Below, in pieces: positions 7,566 through 15,842 of a DNA stretch of 57,124 bases. The translations under genes were made by a program, and so were the position numbers. The notes beneath the pieces are model-generated. The model had not been told where the DNA came from. It did no database searches and was given only the letters and a program-made list of their open reading frames with translations. Source of the stretch: Terriglobia bacterium (lineage in GTDB: Bacteria; Acidobacteriota; Terriglobia; UBA7540); assembly GCA_020073545.1 (NCBI GenBank), contig JAIQEZ010000012.1:1-57124 (forward strand), given 5' to 3'. Position 1 is the first letter of the stretch, and each line of letters begins with the position of its first letter.

Positions 7566-8417
7566 TCAGGGACTATCCGCCTTCCACACACAACGCACCC
7601 CGAAGTCGGGGTTTGCGACCTCGGGGTACGCCGCGAATCGATCCGACGCCCGGGCGAAGCTGGCACGGAACTGCCGGGATCCGCCGCGCAGACCGCGCAG
7701 CGTACTACTCCTAGCCCCTGGGGGATCTTGGGAAGGGCTATGGGGATAGTAGTGATCGTCGTACCAGTCGTTCACCCATTCCCACACGTTCCCCAGCATG
7801 TCGTACAGCCCGAAGCCGTTGGGCCGCTTTTGGGCTGCTTCGTGCGCCCGGCCGCCGCTGTTCACCTCGTACCACGCAATCTCGTCGACCTTGCCGTAAC
7901 GGGCCTCGGCGCTTCCACCGCGCGCCGCGTATTCCCACTCCGCCTCCGTGGGCAACCGTCCTCCTGCCCATCGACAGTAAGCGGCCGCGCCAAACCAGTT
8001 CACGTCGATCATCGGCTGGTCATCCCCCGCCCAGTCAGGGTGGGCCTCCAGGGAAAGCGGCAATCCCCGGCTTGAAGCCGCGGCAAAACGCTTCCACGCG
8101 GCCACCGTGACTTCCGTCTGCCCGATCCAGAAGCCCTTCGTGATCCTCACCTGATGCGCGGGTTTCTCTTCATCAAAGCATTCGTTATCCCCCGGCGAGC
8201 AGCCCATCATAAATGTGCCGGGCGGTATCCAGACGTATCTGAGCCCATCCTTCGGGTTCTCTCGTACCGTGCCGGGTGTTGCCCCCGTGGTTGCTGGCCG
8301 GGCCCCAGCATTGTTGCGCTGCACAACGGCCTTGGCTTCCCGTTCCTTAGAGATTGAGAAAGGCGTGGCAGATAATCCGATCACGCAGATTGCCATCAGG
8401 ATGAACAGCCGCCTCAT
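7566..8417 (-). CDS. Exported SUMF1/FGE-fold protein, lacking the catalytic cysteines
   Basis: The 283-residue protein has a signal peptide (MRRLFILMAICVIGLSATPF) and a formylglycine-generating-enzyme (sulfatase-modifying factor) fold. Visible family blocks are PGTFMMGC, GFWIGQTEVT, GGRLPTEAEWEYAARGG and NVWEWVNDWYD, followed by GLRGGS and FGVRCV near the end. In real FGEs the stretch after RGGS holds two copper-binding Cys; here it reads RQFRASFARASDR, so both are missing. It is therefore unlikely to make formylglycine and may be a binding, structural or different non-heme-iron-type member of the superfamily acting outside the cytoplasm. AAGGAG precedes the ATG. An alpha/beta hydrolase lies 50 bases upstream in the same direction, possibly one operon. 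No sulfatase gene is nearby. Confidence 0.8.
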   Translation of the reverse strand: MRRLFILMAICVIGLSATPFSISKEREAKAVVQRNNAGARPATTGATPGTVRENPKDGLRYVWIPPGTFMMGCSPGDNECFDEEKPAHQVRITKGFWIGQTEVTVAAWKRFAAASSRGLPLSLEAHPDWAGDDQPMIDVNWFGAAAYCRWAGGRLPTEAEWEYAARGGSAEARYGKVDEIAWYEVNSGGRAHEAAQKRPNGFGLYDMLGNVWEWVNDWYDDHYYPHSPSQDPPGARSSTLRGLRGGSRQFRASFARASDRFAAYPEVANPDFGVRCVWKADSP

Positions 8418-8467
8418 ATGCGCGCTCCTTGCGTTCGTAGCCGCGATTTTACCTCGCCGCGCGCGTG

Positions 8468-9508
8468 TCAGTCGAACGCCGACCGGAGGAACGACGCCAT
8501 GTAGTAAGCATCGAGGTACTTGAAGGGCGTCTCCGCGGTTGTGTAATGGCCACAGGGCAGGACCGCGACCTGGTGGGGCAATCCCCGGCGGGTGAACTCG
8601 TCGATGAACTGGTGGGAGTATACCGGCAGGAAGGTCAGGTCGTAGGTAGCGTAAATGAGCAGGGATTTCTTGGGCCAGCGGGCGAACTTATCGATGTAAG
8701 CGATGGGGCTGATGGCCATCCAGGCGCGGCGCAAACCCTCCTGGTTGATGTCGCGCTCCATGCCCTGCCGCACCTGGCGCGTGGACTGGCCCAACCAAAC
8801 GACGTCGCCAAAGGTCACGGAAAAGTGGTTGAAGACATTCACCGCGAGGCGCGGGTCGTGCGCGCTGGTCAGGAACGCGTAACAAGAACCGAGGCTCGTC
8901 CCCACAATCCCCAACTCGGTGTAACCCTGCATTTCCAGCCAATCCAGGCAGGAGCGGGCGTCGATCACGGCTTGGCGTCCGGCATCAAGCGTGCGGCCAA
9001 GGTTGGCAGACACGGCGTAGTCGGCACGCTCGGTTTCCGCGGGCTTGCGATAGTCGTGGTAGGGCAGGCTCAGGCGCAACGCCGCGAAGCCCAGGATGTT
9101 GAAGATCCGGCAGAGTGCGTTGTGGCTTTGGGCATCGGCATTCCACTGCGGCAGCACCAGCAGCGCCCGCCGATGCCCCGCCGGAAACCAGCGAGCCCTG
9201 GCGAGATTGTTGACGGAGCACGGGGTGCGTACTGGGGAAGTGAAAAGCAGGAAATCGCCTTCCAGGCGGAAATCACGGGGAGTCCGATAAGCGTAGAAGT
9301 CGTCACTGCGGGAGACAATCTGCTCATTCAGTTGGGCAAGGTACGCCTCGGGATTCGCCAGCGCCCACTCGCGCGTACCATTCACTCCCGGCCAGCGCTC
9401 GGCCCAGTCAAGTCCCCACTCCAAGGGGCGGACCACGCGGTTCGTGTCGCGGGCGTTCAGCCGGCTCTCCCAGGCATACATCCAATCTCGATAGCGGTCC
9501 CAGATCAC
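8468..9508 (-). CDS. Alpha/beta hydrolase of unknown substrate
   Basis: The 346-residue protein has no signal peptide. The nucleophile elbow GTSLGS (S205) follows a predicted strand ELGIVGT. The segment LLVLPQWNADAQSHN (about 117-130) is the oxyanion-hole region, and CGHYTTAETP near the C-terminus supplies the probable catalytic His. The order Ser, acid, His fits the hydrolase fold; I cannot name a substrate. The start at 9508 is GTG with only a weak GGGA upstream, so a somewhat shorter N-terminus is possible. It probably shares a transcript with the FGE-like gene at 7566 (50-base gap). Confidence 0.75.
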   Translation of the reverse strand: MIWDRYRDWMYAWESRLNARDTNRVVRPLEWGLDWAERWPGVNGTREWALANPEAYLAQLNEQIVSRSDDFYAYRTPRDFRLEGDFLLFTSPVRTPCSVNNLARARWFPAGHRRALLVLPQWNADAQSHNALCRIFNILGFAALRLSLPYHDYRKPAETERADYAVSANLGRTLDAGRQAVIDARSCLDWLEMQGYTELGIVGTSLGSCYAFLTSAHDPRLAVNVFNHFSVTFGDVVWLGQSTRQVRQGMERDINQEGLRRAWMAISPIAYIDKFARWPKKSLLIYATYDLTFLPVYSHQFIDEFTRRGLPHQVAVLPCGHYTTAETPFKYLDAYYMASFLRSAFD

Positions 9509-9640
9509 TGTGCCATCCCAGCTCTGAAATGTTTATTATACCTGACGAGGCCTTGCCTCAGACCCACGAGCGCCTCGGTTCGGCGGAGGGCCGGCGTTTC
9601 AACGCCGCGACGTACGTAATCACACTGGGGAGGAACCGCC

Positions 9641-10111
9641 ATGGAACAAGAACCCAAGAAACTGCACAAAAGCTTTCACTATCAAAGTGGAATTCAATGG
9701 CTGCAAGGCCGCCGAGGACTGCTCTCCGCCTCGACACGGCCAGGCATCGAAGTGTCAAGCCCTCCCGAGTTCAAAGGCGAACCGGGCCTCTGGACGCCGG
9801 AGGAGCTGCTTGTTTCCGCCGTCAACAGTTGCTTGTTGATGACCTTTTTGGCTTATGCGCAACGTGAAGAGCTCGACCTTGCCGCGTTCGACAGCGCAGC
9901 CGAAGGGCTTCTGGAATACTCGGAAGGCAAGTACAGGATCACCGAGGTCGTCCTGAAACCAAACTTGACCGTGAATTCCGAGGAAGATGTGCTGGTGGCT
10001 CGCGACGTTTTGGAAAGAGCGCATCGTGACTGCATCATCAGCAATTCGGTCCGCGCCAGGGTGAAGATCGTCCCGCAAATTCGCTGGAAGCCCGGAACGA
10101 CGAGCGAATAG
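9641..10111 (+). CDS. OsmC/Ohr-family peroxide-reducing protein
   Basis: The 156-residue protein of the OsmC family is a homodimeric thiol peroxidase that reduces organic hydroperoxides. Both redox cysteines are present: C64 in AVNSCLLMTFLAYA and C131 in AHRDCIISNSV. The segment LWTPEELLVSAVNSC is the family hallmark before the first Cys. GGGGAGG lies before the ATG at 9641. It is a single gene, divergent from the hydrolase at 9508. The exact subgroup (OsmC, Ohr or YhfA type) cannot be settled by eye; cytoplasmic detoxification is the known role of the family. Confidence 0.85.
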   Translation: MEQEPKKLHKSFHYQSGIQWLQGRRGLLSASTRPGIEVSSPPEFKGEPGLWTPEELLVSAVNSCLLMTFLAYAQREELDLAAFDSAAEGLLEYSEGKYRITEVVLKPNLTVNSEEDVLVARDVLERAHRDCIISNSVRARVKIVPQIRWKPGTTSE

Positions 10112-10371
10112 CGGCTCGCACGACGCAGATCGCTTCATACGCCGACGCCGCAATCGGCGCACCGACCTCCGCGATCGAGCTTCTCCCGCACAGGGCGGCG
10201 GGGCAGAGTGGTCGGCCCTGCGGACTCGACGCAGCGAGCGGCTTGTCGCGGTTGGCGCTCTCCCCCACCACAACCGATGGGTTTCCTCAGATCCCCGGGG
10301 TACGGCTGATTCCGCCTCGCGGGACGACGGCTCAGCCCCGCTTGCCTGCTCGATGTTGCTCGATTTTCCGT

Positions 10372-10400
10372 TTGACAAATAGGTTTGATTCTGATATAAT
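10372..10400 (+). promoter_or_regulatory. Fully consensus sigma-70 promoter (TTGACA-N17-TATAAT)
   Basis: TTGACA at 10372-10377 and TATAAT at 10395-10400 are separated by exactly 17 bases, the ideal spacing. The window around it is AT-rich compared with its surroundings. It points toward the methyltransferase start at 10487, leaving an untranslated leader of about 80 bases. Such a perfect promoter is rare in GC-rich chromosomes. A second TTGACA occurs at about 10422. The upstream 10112-10371 shows no gene. Confidence 0.8.
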
Positions 10401-10486
10401 AACAAGTGGGGTATTCGTATCTTGACAGTGTTACTCGCATCCTTATGCCGGCACTTTGCGGCGCGTACCCCGGGAGGATCAATTCC

Positions 10487-11398
10487 ATGGATCATTCCAA
10501 GGCAAGCCTCACTGCACTGTTTTCCGCGTTCGCCCGCGCGTACCACGCGAGGCACGACGCTCCGAAGATCTTCGACGACTTTCTGGCCCAGCAGCTCTTC
10601 GCGCCCGAGGAATTCGCGGCGTTCGAGCGAAACCTGGCCGACGCCCTCAACTTCTTCGATCCCGAGGCTGCGGCGGCTCGGCCCGACCTGCGGACGGCGC
10701 TGGCCTGGGTGATGCAGGGGATTGCACCCATCACCCTCAGCCGAGCGCGCTACGCCGAGGACCTTCTGGAGACGTCCCTCCAGCAGGGCACCCGGCAGTA
10801 CGTCCTCCTCGGCGCGGGGTTGGATACCTTCGCCTTTCGAAGGCAAGAGCTGCTACAGCGGCTTCAGGTCTTTGAGCTGGATCATCCAGCCACCCAGGCC
10901 GACAAGCAGCGCCGGATCGCGAGGGCGGGCTGGTCCATACCGAAGGGGTTGCACTTTGTCCCCGTCGACTTTGCACAGGGAGACCTGCCATCGGCGCTGC
11001 GCAACTCGTCACTCGACCCCTGTGCCCTCACGTTTTTTGGTTGGCTGGGCGTGACCTACTACTTGGCGCGCGAGGTGGTCTTCGAAACGCTGCGTTCGCT
11101 GGCGTCGCTAGCGCCTCGCGGCAGCCAGGTCGTCTTCGATTACCTTGACGCCGAGGCTTTTATTCCAGGAAAGGCCCCGCGGCGTGTGCAGCTTATGCCG
11201 GTCGCGGCGGAGCGTTGCGGCGAACCGATGCAGACCGCGCTGGATTCATCGTCGTTGTCCGCGGCCCTCGCCGGAGTCGGACTGACCCTGCGCGAGCACC
11301 TCGCTCCCGAGCAGATTCAGGCGCGCTACTTCGCCCATCGTCGTGATGGCTACCGCGCTTTCGAGCACGTGCACTTCGCCGCGGCGGCTGTGGCCTGA
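10487..11398 (+). CDS. SAM-dependent O-methyltransferase of the TIGR00027 / leucine carboxyl methyltransferase-like family
   Basis: The 303-residue protein has a class I methyltransferase fold. The SAM-binding glycine loop is YVLLGAGLDTFAFR (about 105-118), followed by the acidic strand end FELDHPATQADK (about 127-138) that binds the SAM ribose. These two motifs in this order mark the TIGR00027 family, related to protein leucine carboxyl methyltransferases and common in secondary metabolism. The substrate is unknown. The ATG at 10487 is preferred because GGGAGGAT precedes it; the open frame begins at 10406 without a ribosome site. It is driven by the consensus promoter at 10372. It is monocistronic, with the cupin gene following after its own operator. 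Confidence 0.85.
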   Translation: MDHSKASLTALFSAFARAYHARHDAPKIFDDFLAQQLFAPEEFAAFERNLADALNFFDPEAAAARPDLRTALAWVMQGIAPITLSRARYAEDLLETSLQQGTRQYVLLGAGLDTFAFRRQELLQRLQVFELDHPATQADKQRRIARAGWSIPKGLHFVPVDFAQGDLPSALRNSSLDPCALTFFGWLGVTYYLAREVVFETLRSLASLAPRGSQVVFDYLDAEAFIPGKAPRRVQLMPVAAERCGEPMQTALDSSSLSAALAGVGLTLREHLAPEQIQARYFAHRRDGYRAFEHVHFAAAAVA

Positions 11399-11480
11399 GG
11401 GAGACTCACTCCTTCCAACGATATATTCGGATCTTCCGGGAGTGGGGTTTGCCATCGAAGTAAATCATATGTACTCTGTG

Positions 11481-11501
11481 TGAGTAAATTAACTTTACTC
11501 A
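11481..11501 (+). promoter_or_regulatory. Palindromic operator TGAGTAAA-N5-TTTACTCA upstream of the cupin gene
   Basis: A perfect 8-bp inverted repeat with a TTAAC spacer stands 13 bases before the cupin ATG and directly before its GGGGGG ribosome site. Its size and AT-rich symmetry suit a TetR- or MarR-type repressor dimer. No regulator gene is adjacent. Confidence 0.6.
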
Positions 11502-11514
11502 AAGGGGGGCAATA

Positions 11515-11991
11515 ATGCAGCAGCGTACGACCAGAGTCAATCCTTCGGAAGAGACCATCAAGATTGGTCCGTTAGGAATCCGGTTCCTTCTCACGGGCGA
11601 TGATTCCAACGGCAGCGTTTCAGTGTTCGAGGTTCTCGTCCCCGTCGGGCAGAAGCTGGCGGCGCCGGCCCACAAGAACGACGCCTACGAGGAGATCCTC
11701 TACGGCATCAAGGGCGTCCTGACCTGGACGGTTGACGGCACGCCCATCGAGGTTGGTCCCGGGCAGGCGCTGTGCATCCCCCGAGGCGCGGTGCACCGCT
11801 TCGATAACCTCGGCAGCGAGGATGTGAAACAGCTCGCCGTCATAACCCCAGCGATAATGGGCCCCGCGTACTTCCGTGAAGCTGCCGAAGTAATCGGTGC
11901 CGCCGCCGGCGGCCCGCCCGACCGCGCGAAGATGACGGAAGTCTTCCGGCGTCATGGCATGACGGTGGCCGCGCCCCCGCCTGCTAAGTAG
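11515..11991 (+). CDS. Single-domain cupin protein
   Basis: The 158-residue protein has one cupin barrel. Motif 1 is visible as HKNDAYEEILYGIKGVLTW (about 52-70), with the metal-ligand His and Glu residues, and motif 2 as PGQALCIPRGAVHRFDN (about 81-97), with the last His ligand. Cupins of this type bind a divalent metal and act as dioxygenases, isomerases or ligand sensors; the reaction here is unknown. GGGGGGC precedes the ATG, and a palindromic operator overlaps the leader, so expression is probably repressed until a signal arrives. Small quinone- or stress-related cupins are often controlled in this way by TetR/MarR proteins. Confidence 0.8.
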   Translation: MQQRTTRVNPSEETIKIGPLGIRFLLTGDDSNGSVSVFEVLVPVGQKLAAPAHKNDAYEEILYGIKGVLTWTVDGTPIEVGPGQALCIPRGAVHRFDNLGSEDVKQLAVITPAIMGPAYFREAAEVIGAAAGGPPDRAKMTEVFRRHGMTVAAPPPAK

Positions 11992-12333
11992 CGGGCGGCT
12001 GGTATGGTTTCGCCCCGTCGCAGCCCCCCGGGCTGCCCTCTGTTGTTCCCGGGACGCCGCACTGGTTAAAAGATCCAAGTACATCGGAAACCCTCCTTAG
12101 TAAGTGTTATAAACTTCTTGCGAGTTGGGAAATGCCCGTTTTGAAGCGATGGAGATCTTCGCCAACAAAAAAATGAAGGTCGCTGAAAACTCCTCTCGAG
12201 AGTTTCCTTGTCTCCTCGCTCAAGAAGAGGACGACCGCCCGGAGGCCACAGTGCCCGAAGCACCTCCCGGCGATTACGGGGCTCTGGGCCCGAGGGCGGA
12301 ACAGTCAACCCTTTTCGAGTTTCACTCGTCGAA
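11992..12333. other. Intergenic stretch without recognisable gene
   Basis: About 340 bases between the cupin gene and the operator of the GH127 gene. Short open frames occur on both strands, but none has a ribosome site with a plausible product. Nothing supported. Confidence 0.5.
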
Positions 12334-12368
12334 CCTTTGGTTTGCCCAAAGGACAGTTGGGGTACAAT
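12334..12368 (+). promoter_or_regulatory. Inverted repeat CCTTTGG-N5-CCAAAGG and possible -10 TACAAT before the GH127 gene
   Basis: A perfect 7-bp inverted repeat (12334-12340/12346-12352) is followed 11 bases later by TACAAT (12363-12368), 28 bases before the ATG. The repeat would overlie the -35 region, fitting an operator for sugar-dependent control. No regulator gene is next to it, so this is a positional inference. Confidence 0.45.
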
Positions 12369-12396
12369 TGGGCGCTCTACGTTTTGGAGGGCTGAT

Positions 12397-14424
12397 ATGA
12401 AACGGGGCGCAAGAGGACTCGTATCACTCGGGATTCTTCTCGCGGGGTTATCCGCTGGCTACGTTTACGGGCAGGCCAACGATCAGGCTTGGCGCGATCA
12501 AGGCATTGTGAACCTCAACAAGTCGCCTTACGCCAAGCTCCACAGTGTGCCCGTCCACGCCGTCACGATTGGGGACGGCTTTTGGGGCCAGCGTCGGAAG
12601 ACGGCTGTGGAAAAGAGCATCCCGAGCATTTGGCAATTGATTGAAGCGCACGGCTACGTGGACAACTTCCGCCGTCTCTCGAAAGGCAAGAACGTTCCGC
12701 GCAAAGGCCCGGTCTTTACCGACACGGACCCTTACAAGTGGATTGAAGCGGTGGCCATGTTCTTGCAGTCGGGGGACCGGCCTGAGCTGCGCATGATCGC
12801 CGAGCAGACCATCGACGAGATTGTGGCGGTCCAAGAGCCGAGCGGCTATCTGGACACCTACTTCCAGGGCGACAGAGTCAAGGATCGCCTGCTTCCCGCG
12901 ACACTTGATTATGGCCACGAGGATTACTCTCTCGGCCACATGCTGCAATCAGCGATCGCTTACTACCGCGCGACCGGCGATCGGAAGTTCCTCGACGCTG
13001 CCACGCGCTTTGCGGACTATATCGCCCGGGATTTTGGTCCGGACAAGAAACCGTTCCTCGCGGGGCATCCGGTCATTGAGATGGGCCTCGTCGAGCTCTA
13101 TCGCACCACAGGCGACCAGCGCTACTTGGATTTGGCAGGCTACATCCTGAACGGCGACCCACGGATCGAGCGGCCGCCCTATCGGGTGATGTACACCTTC
13201 AGCGGGATCCCGTTCACGGAGAGGACTCACATGCAAGGTCACGCTGTGCGCGCCATGTACGCCTGCAGTGGGGCGACGGACTATTATCTCGAAACCGGCG
13301 ACCCGAAATACTGGCGCACCCTCGAGAATCTCTGGCAGGACACCGTAAACACCAAGATGTATATCACCGGCGGCCTGGGGGCGCGCTGGGAAGGCGAGGC
13401 GTTCGGGGATGCCTACGAACTGCCCAACGCCCGTTCGTACGCGGAGACCTGCGCCGCTATTGGCGGCGTGATGTGGAACTGGCGCATGCTCGCCGCCACC
13501 GGCGATGCGCGTTTCACCGACGTCCTGGAGCGCATGCTATACAACGCCGTCAACGCCGGCATGTCACTCGACGGAAAGCTCTACTGCTACGTTAATCCAC
13601 TCGAAACATCGGGAAAGGTCGACCCCGACCGGCACGGTAGCGGCGGTACGATTCGCAATCCTTGGTATGACGTGCTTTGCTGCCCGCCCAACATCGAGCG
13701 CACGCTCGGCGCACTGCCGGGCTACATGTACAGCACCAGCCCGGATGGGTTGTACGTACACCTTTACGACAACTCGCGGCTCGATTGGCATTTGCAGGAC
13801 GGCACGGGCCTTAAAGTGGAGCAGAAGACCGGCTATCCCTGGGACGGCAACGTGGAGATCACCGTCTCACCCGCCACCGAGAAGGAGTTTACCCTTTACG
13901 TGCGCATTCCGGGCTGGACCAAGGGCACGAAGGTTCGCACCACCACCCAGGCGAGCCTGGAGGGCGGTAAGCCGGGCTCGTATCTCGCGATCCGCCGGAG
14001 TTGGAAGCCAGGTGATAAGGTGCAGCTGGAGTTTGACATGACGGCGCGGCTCATCGCCTCAAACCCGAAGGTTCAGGAAAACGCCCGCAAGGTCGCCCTG
14101 CAGCGCGGGCCGCTCATCTACTGCCTGGAACAACCCGACCAGCCGGAAAATGTATCCGTAGCGGACATGGCAATCTCTCCCGACCAGAAGGGACGCTTCC
14201 GCACAGAACACCGAGCAGATCTGCTGGGCGGAATCACCGTGGTCCACTATCAGGGGCTCGCTTATGAGCCGGCGAGCGCGCAAGAACCGCTCTATGGCGC
14301 TGTCCAACCCGAGACGAAAAGGTCCGGCCGCGAGGTCGAGTTAACTTTCATCCCCTACTACGCCTGGGCCAACCGCCAAGCCAGCGCCATGCGCGTGTGG
14401 ATTCCATATGCGCAAGGGGAATAA
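12397..14424 (+). CDS. Exported glycoside hydrolase family 127 beta-L-arabinofuranosidase
   Basis: The 675-residue protein has a short signal peptide (MKRGARGLVSLGILLAGLSAGYVYG) and an (alpha/alpha)6-barrel followed by beta-sandwich domains. The GH127 active site can be read: E350 and C352 in SYAETCAAIGG and the pair C428, C429 in VLCCPPNIER. In the Bifidobacterium enzyme the equivalent residues bind zinc, with the first of the paired Cys as nucleophile. E334 (GEAF) fits the acid/base. The enzyme should release beta-L-arabinofuranose from plant or glycoprotein glycans. The ATG at 12397 is chosen for its TTTGGAGG site and the signal peptide; the longer open frame to 12208 has neither. No sugar transporter or other glycanase adjoins it, so it acts as a lone scavenging gene here. 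Confidence 0.9.
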   Translation: MKRGARGLVSLGILLAGLSAGYVYGQANDQAWRDQGIVNLNKSPYAKLHSVPVHAVTIGDGFWGQRRKTAVEKSIPSIWQLIEAHGYVDNFRRLSKGKNVPRKGPVFTDTDPYKWIEAVAMFLQSGDRPELRMIAEQTIDEIVAVQEPSGYLDTYFQGDRVKDRLLPATLDYGHEDYSLGHMLQSAIAYYRATGDRKFLDAATRFADYIARDFGPDKKPFLAGHPVIEMGLVELYRTTGDQRYLDLAGYILNGDPRIERPPYRVMYTFSGIPFTERTHMQGHAVRAMYACSGATDYYLETGDPKYWRTLENLWQDTVNTKMYITGGLGARWEGEAFGDAYELPNARSYAETCAAIGGVMWNWRMLAATGDARFTDVLERMLYNAVNAGMSLDGKLYCYVNPLETSGKVDPDRHGSGGTIRNPWYDVLCCPPNIERTLGALPGYMYSTSPDGLYVHLYDNSRLDWHLQDGTGLKVEQKTGYPWDGNVEITVSPATEKEFTLYVRIPGWTKGTKVRTTTQASLEGGKPGSYLAIRRSWKPGDKVQLEFDMTARLIASNPKVQENARKVALQRGPLIYCLEQPDQPENVSVADMAISPDQKGRFRTEHRADLLGGITVVHYQGLAYEPASAQEPLYGAVQPETKRSGREVELTFIPYYAWANRQASAMRVWIPYAQGE

Positions 14425-14743
14425 CGGGGACGGAACGAACCTCGCGTCACAGGGTAGATAGGGGCCTGCGCGGAGCGAAGGGGGGCAATCGTTTGAAGTG
14501 GCCCGCTGCCAAGATCTTTTTGAGCGAGATTATTCGCACCATCGACGGTCCACTCGCTCCCCTGGCTGACACCGAGGAGCTCCGGCGCTTGGTGAAGCGG
14601 GACAGGAAGCACCGCGCACTCTTTAGCCCGGATTTCTCGCCACAGGATGGTTTTTTCCCGGCGGGCGGGAGGGCGGGGTGAGAAATTCGGCCTAGTGGTT
14701 TCCGCAGATCGCCGGCCCGCTTCCGCCGCGCGGGTTCTCCGCA
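14425..14743. other. Intergenic stretch between convergent genes
   Basis: About 320 bases between the GH127 and PPK2 ends. The open frames seen are Arg/Pro-rich and lack ribosome sites. No clear terminator was found by eye. Confidence 0.4.
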
Positions 14744-15457
14744 TCAAACCTGCGCTTCAATGCGGTTGACCACGGTCTTCAGGGCCTTGATGCGCGCCCA
14801 CCATTTCCAGTTACCCTCTATGATGGTCCAGGGAGCGTACTCGGTGTCCGTCTTCTCGAACATCTCTTCCAAAGCCTCAATGTAGTCGTCCCACTTTTCG
14901 CGGTTGCGCCAGTCCTCTTCCGTCAGCTTCCAGTTCTTCCAGGCATCTTTCTCGCGCTTCTTGAAGCGATCGAGTTGCTCTTTCTTGGAGATGTGGACCC
15001 AGAACTTGACCAGGACCAGCCCATCATCAGTCAGCGTGCGCTCAAATTCATTGATCTCGCGGTAGGCGCGCTGCCAATCCTCTTTCTTCGCGAACTTCTC
15101 GACGCGCTCCACGAGCACGCGGCCGTACCAAGTGCGATCGAAGATGCCGATGCGGCCGCGGGGCGGCAGCCGCAGCCAGAAGCGTCGCAGCCAATGGTGC
15201 GCCTTCTCCCCAGGACTGGGCGCGCCGATCGGATGCACTTCGTAGCCGCGGGGGTCAAGGGCTTCGGTCAGCCGCTTGATGTTTCCTCCCTTGCCTGCCG
15301 CGTCACACCCCTCGTAGGCCACCGCAACAGCAAGGCCCTTTTCGATGCTCTTACGCTGCAACTTCAAAAGCTTGAATTGATACTCTTCCAGCAGCTCTTC
15401 GTATTCCTCTTTCGATTCCAGTTTCTTGTCGAGATCGAGCTTGTCGAGGTACCCCAT
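14744..15457 (-). CDS. ppk2: Polyphosphate kinase 2 family protein
   Basis: PPK2 enzymes transfer phosphate between polyphosphate and nucleotides (GDP, ADP or AMP depending on class). This 237-residue protein is of the single-domain type. Walker A is GCDAAGKGG (50-58), Walker B FDRTWYGR (106-113) with the catalytic Asp/Arg, and the lid segment FKKREKDAWKNWK follows (about residue 160). The sequence PIGAPSPGEKAHHWLRRFW between them is typical. The ATG at 15457 follows a strong GGAGG. The direction of catalysis cannot be read from the sequence. It stands alone, on the minus strand, after the pnp gene. Confidence 0.92.
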   Translation of the reverse strand: MGYLDKLDLDKKLESKEEYEELLEEYQFKLLKLQRKSIEKGLAVAVAYEGCDAAGKGGNIKRLTEALDPRGYEVHPIGAPSPGEKAHHWLRRFWLRLPPRGRIGIFDRTWYGRVLVERVEKFAKKEDWQRAYREINEFERTLTDDGLVLVKFWVHISKKEQLDRFKKREKDAWKNWKLTEEDWRNREKWDDYIEALEEMFEKTDTEYAPWTIIEGNWKWWARIKALKTVVNRIEAQV

Positions 15458-15620
15458 GGCATTACCTCCTGCAGGTCAAGGCGACGGGAATAAGCGAATG
15501 TGAAGGAGCACGCGGCGAGCGCACAGGCAAGCCCTTGCGTGCTGCAGTCGATCTTCGATGGAAAACCATCGCATCGTCTGGGCGCGGATTCTACCAGAAC
15601 ACCCTACGAGGTCGCAAAGG

Positions 15621-15662
15621 ATTTTGGATTTTAGATTTTAGATTTTAGATTTTAGATTCTAG
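15621..15662. repeat. Six tandem copies of a 7-bp unit (ATTTTAG and variants)
   Basis: Six 7-bp units run back to back in a GC-rich gap: ATTTTGG, four ATTTTAG, ATTCTAG. It is low-complexity, AT-rich and untranslated. Similar ATTTTAG runs occur between genes in many bacterial genomes; function unknown. A GC-rich spacer (about 15690-15760) follows it, before the pnp terminator. Confidence 0.85.
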
Positions 15663-15772
15663 ACTCTATGGAGTTCTGCAGAACCGAGTGACGCGACCCC
15701 CTCACCCCCGGCGAGGGGCGAAGCCCCTCCCCCCTCCACGGCGCGAGGTAGGGGGCCGTGGGCAAAAAGCAA

Positions 15773-15803
15773 AGCGCCGGTCCCCAAGAACGGGACCGGC
15801 GCT
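15773..15803 (-). terminator. Rho-independent terminator of pnp
   Basis: A perfect 12-bp stem (AGCGCCGGTCCC and its complement) with a 7-base loop lies 40 bases after the pnp stop. On the minus strand it is followed by TTGCTTTTTG, a U-rich tail. Confidence 0.85.
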
Positions 15804-15842
15804 GGTCGGTAAGAGCCGGAGTGTTATCGAGAAGCTCCCGGC

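Noticed and set aside
8465-9619. Long plus-strand open frame opposite the alpha/beta hydrolase
   Set aside because: It is the antisense shadow of a gene with GxSxG and good motifs; its translation is Val/Gly/Arg-rich without ribosome site.
12208-12396. Upstream extension of the GH127 gene
   Set aside because: The added residues precede a clear signal peptide and the GGAGG site, so translation starts at 12397.
15621-15662. CRISPR-like array
   Set aside because: The 7-bp units are directly adjacent without spacers; it is a simple tandem repeat. No CRISPR array was seen anywhere in the window.
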